Shown here piece after piece: positions 63,801 to 64,000 of a DNA stretch of 64,000 nucleotides; within the stretch, counting starts at the first letter, position 1, and the number at the start of each line of letters is the position of its first letter. The stretch covers positions 3,206,621-3,270,620 of the forward strand of contig CP070751.1 of assembly GCA_020348445.1 (NCBI GenBank), given 5' to 3'. A model generated the notes under the pieces. It did no database searches. It was not told the origin of the DNA and was given only the letters and a program-made list of their open reading frames with translations. Source of the stretch: Thermoplasmata archaeon (GTDB lineage Archaea; Thermoplasmatota; Thermoplasmata; GCA-020350865). The translations under genes were made by a program, and so were the position numbers.

Positions 63801-64000
63801 CGCAAAATACATCAAATATATGGATTACGCATCACATATCTGGCGGCAGCACAATCTTGGGGATGGTAACACAAATAACACACTAATGAAATTGGGTGAA
63901 GGCTACGAGGTAAATTTCGCAAGCCAGACGAACTATACATTTACGGGAATGCCTGGTGCCATGATAAGTTATGATGATGCGTCATTTGGTTTTGATGCCA
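60802..64000 (+). CDS. Giant secreted protein with propeller-split PKD, partial at right edge
   Basis: At least 1066 residues, open to the window end. Signal/anchor segment (about 15-35, LVTLAILLLVMDPIVIA); an N-terminal beta domain (about 45-285, possibly of the DUF3344 kind); PKD N half (ADAGPDQTVNEGDEVQFNGS, about 291-311); a WD-like beta-propeller insert (about 312-683, repeats SxxGxYLAVGxxDxxVxxF); PKD C half (YSWDFNNYEDSDGDG ... about 684-748); a further PKD of the DPGSDD type (about 749-860); and an FN3-like domain (about 865-970). Start ATG has no strong ribosome binding site. It completes a tandem of three related genes. Confidence 0.75.
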   Translation, partial: MNKIGGSKIFRERWAVKNTLVTLAILLLVMDPIVIAPGRAGGDGFLGPFITWEGYGGYVSGGIGTWGSESGIVSIQDIPSGAFIEMAFIYWMCTSSGLDPFIFVNGYPVTGVQIGVDGSWYSFRSDITAIVTGNGDYSITNITAFGASIVAIYSDSSSTYSVVQINDGQDTAWGESLPHWLNEVTYSGFVASQEPQAKITYILGDGQTFYVGQWRYDKYSFNGIVIAEDHADGSDSGGTTHGWDTDTYDVSDYVSQGDTMATANMYEENDELGWVASVFSVTIGPPPLKQGADAGPDQTVNEGDEVQFNGSLYTQTRHRIWPVDISGNGQYLAVGWDNNVSFFSTASNVPIWTNYTGGRVGDLKLSDNGQYLVVGSYTTFYFFNTTSSIPLWSVNTGRRYDGEPSNSLDMTRDGNYIASTAIGNKVQVFDSTSPTPTIPYWDYIFGDDVIAVRFSGDGRYLAMGGNHGHQFKLGWVPGKSINWTYSGSDPFCSSSVSYNGNRISAGQGIKHIVRLWGSGSSTPIWSATVMGRQFEQAMSDDGNYFASSNHDDGSGGTWSGYLLWNTSDSTPVWTYSTGTPARADALDMDRNANYVVGGNHDGNVYLFSQLSDGLPDWSSSDGTPIYTFQTGDQIRRNGASLSPDGTYFAIGSLDGCVYLFTTVGTPHLVWTWCANVKIAADPPPGSVNYSWDFNNYEDSDGDGNFTNDIDAVGQNQTHVFGDDGIYVVTMNATDDKNVSYIDTCVITVNNVAPAIQPFGPFTIEEGSILSINGIASDPGSDDLNFSWSWGDETPDNTSIYYNDGANPDLYPSPNGTFPFSKINSTNHTYVSFGIYILNLTVEDDDGGITIYSTNVTVISIAPPVLYINMSQDKEDVVLYWEHPFPLGVDYYLIYRSTPQIAFDFSTVWVNTSSDNETGEIDTLPTRTMWNDTFAALPEHDNYEEQYYYVIRMVNILGNVSRTSRTVGKWTKDFLEGTSTFSLPLEPVVPFYTDYYTSDMNAKYIKYMDYASHIWRQHNLGDGNTNNTLMKLGEGYEVNFASQTNYTFTGMPGAMISYDDASFGFDA

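Overview
The window is archaeal chromosome with no virus- or plasmid-like block. The evidence is archaeal-type information-processing genes (RNA polymerase subunits D and P, S13-S4-S11, proteasome alpha, the Rrp4-Rrp41-Rrp42 exosome, SBDS, Pop5, RPA), A/T-rich TATA boxes about 25-30 bases before many start codons with little or no leader, and Lrp- and winged-helix-type regulators. Multi-PKD secreted proteins and the gene set suggest a euryarchaeon, perhaps of the Thermoplasmatota. That placement is inference; no 16S gene is present.

1-5.5 kb: a copper/metal-handling cluster (CopA ATPase, SHOCT membrane protein, a 43-residue Cys/His protein) opposite an Lrp regulator carrying a TRASH/YHS metal-sensing tail. 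Two unassigned genes and a ferredoxin follow. 5.6-11.0 kb: NOG1 GTPase, then a GCS2-like ligase, a metal-dependent amidohydrolase and a von Willebrand A protein, all on +. 11.0-14.9 kb: two zinc-ribbon paralogs, tRNA-Leu in a region full of palindromes, thymidylate synthase and a TPD-type nuclease. 15.0-17.3 kb: RPA and its partner. 18.4-21.1 kb: S13-S4-S11-RpoD on -. 21.5-23.5 kb: Na/phosphate cotransporter with PhoU. 23.5-26.3 kb: a thiol-redox operon (CcdA-type fusion, TlpA-like). 26.9-29.1 kb: tRNA-Pro, a winged-helix ATPase and a KaiC-like ATPase. 29.5-32.9 kb: B12-dependent ribonucleotide reductase and two more zinc-ribbon paralogs. 33.0-42.9 kb: secreted proteins, including a 2078-residue 13-PKD protein ending in a metzincin-like protease. 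43.0-49.9 kb: the Pop5/proteasome/SBDS/exosome/L37Ae/RpoP operon plus a CBS-HPF-like protein. 49.9-50.9 kb: a histone-deacetylase-family enzyme. 51.2-64.0 kb: three tandem giant secreted proteins made of beta-propellers and PKD domains.

Two observations stand out. First, a family of small hairpins lies near both tRNA genes. The stems are 9-10 bp and change sequence while keeping pairing. The 28-29 nt loops keep the same ends (TTAAGA ... ATAA). In two copies the hairpin sits inside an outer stem that copies the acceptor stem of the tRNA about 30 bases upstream. Second, the three tandem surface proteins carry PKD domains that are split at the same place by whole inserted domains (a LamG-like domain and three different propellers). 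An uninterrupted copy of one of these PKD domains in the neighbouring paralog shows where the insertion boundary lies.
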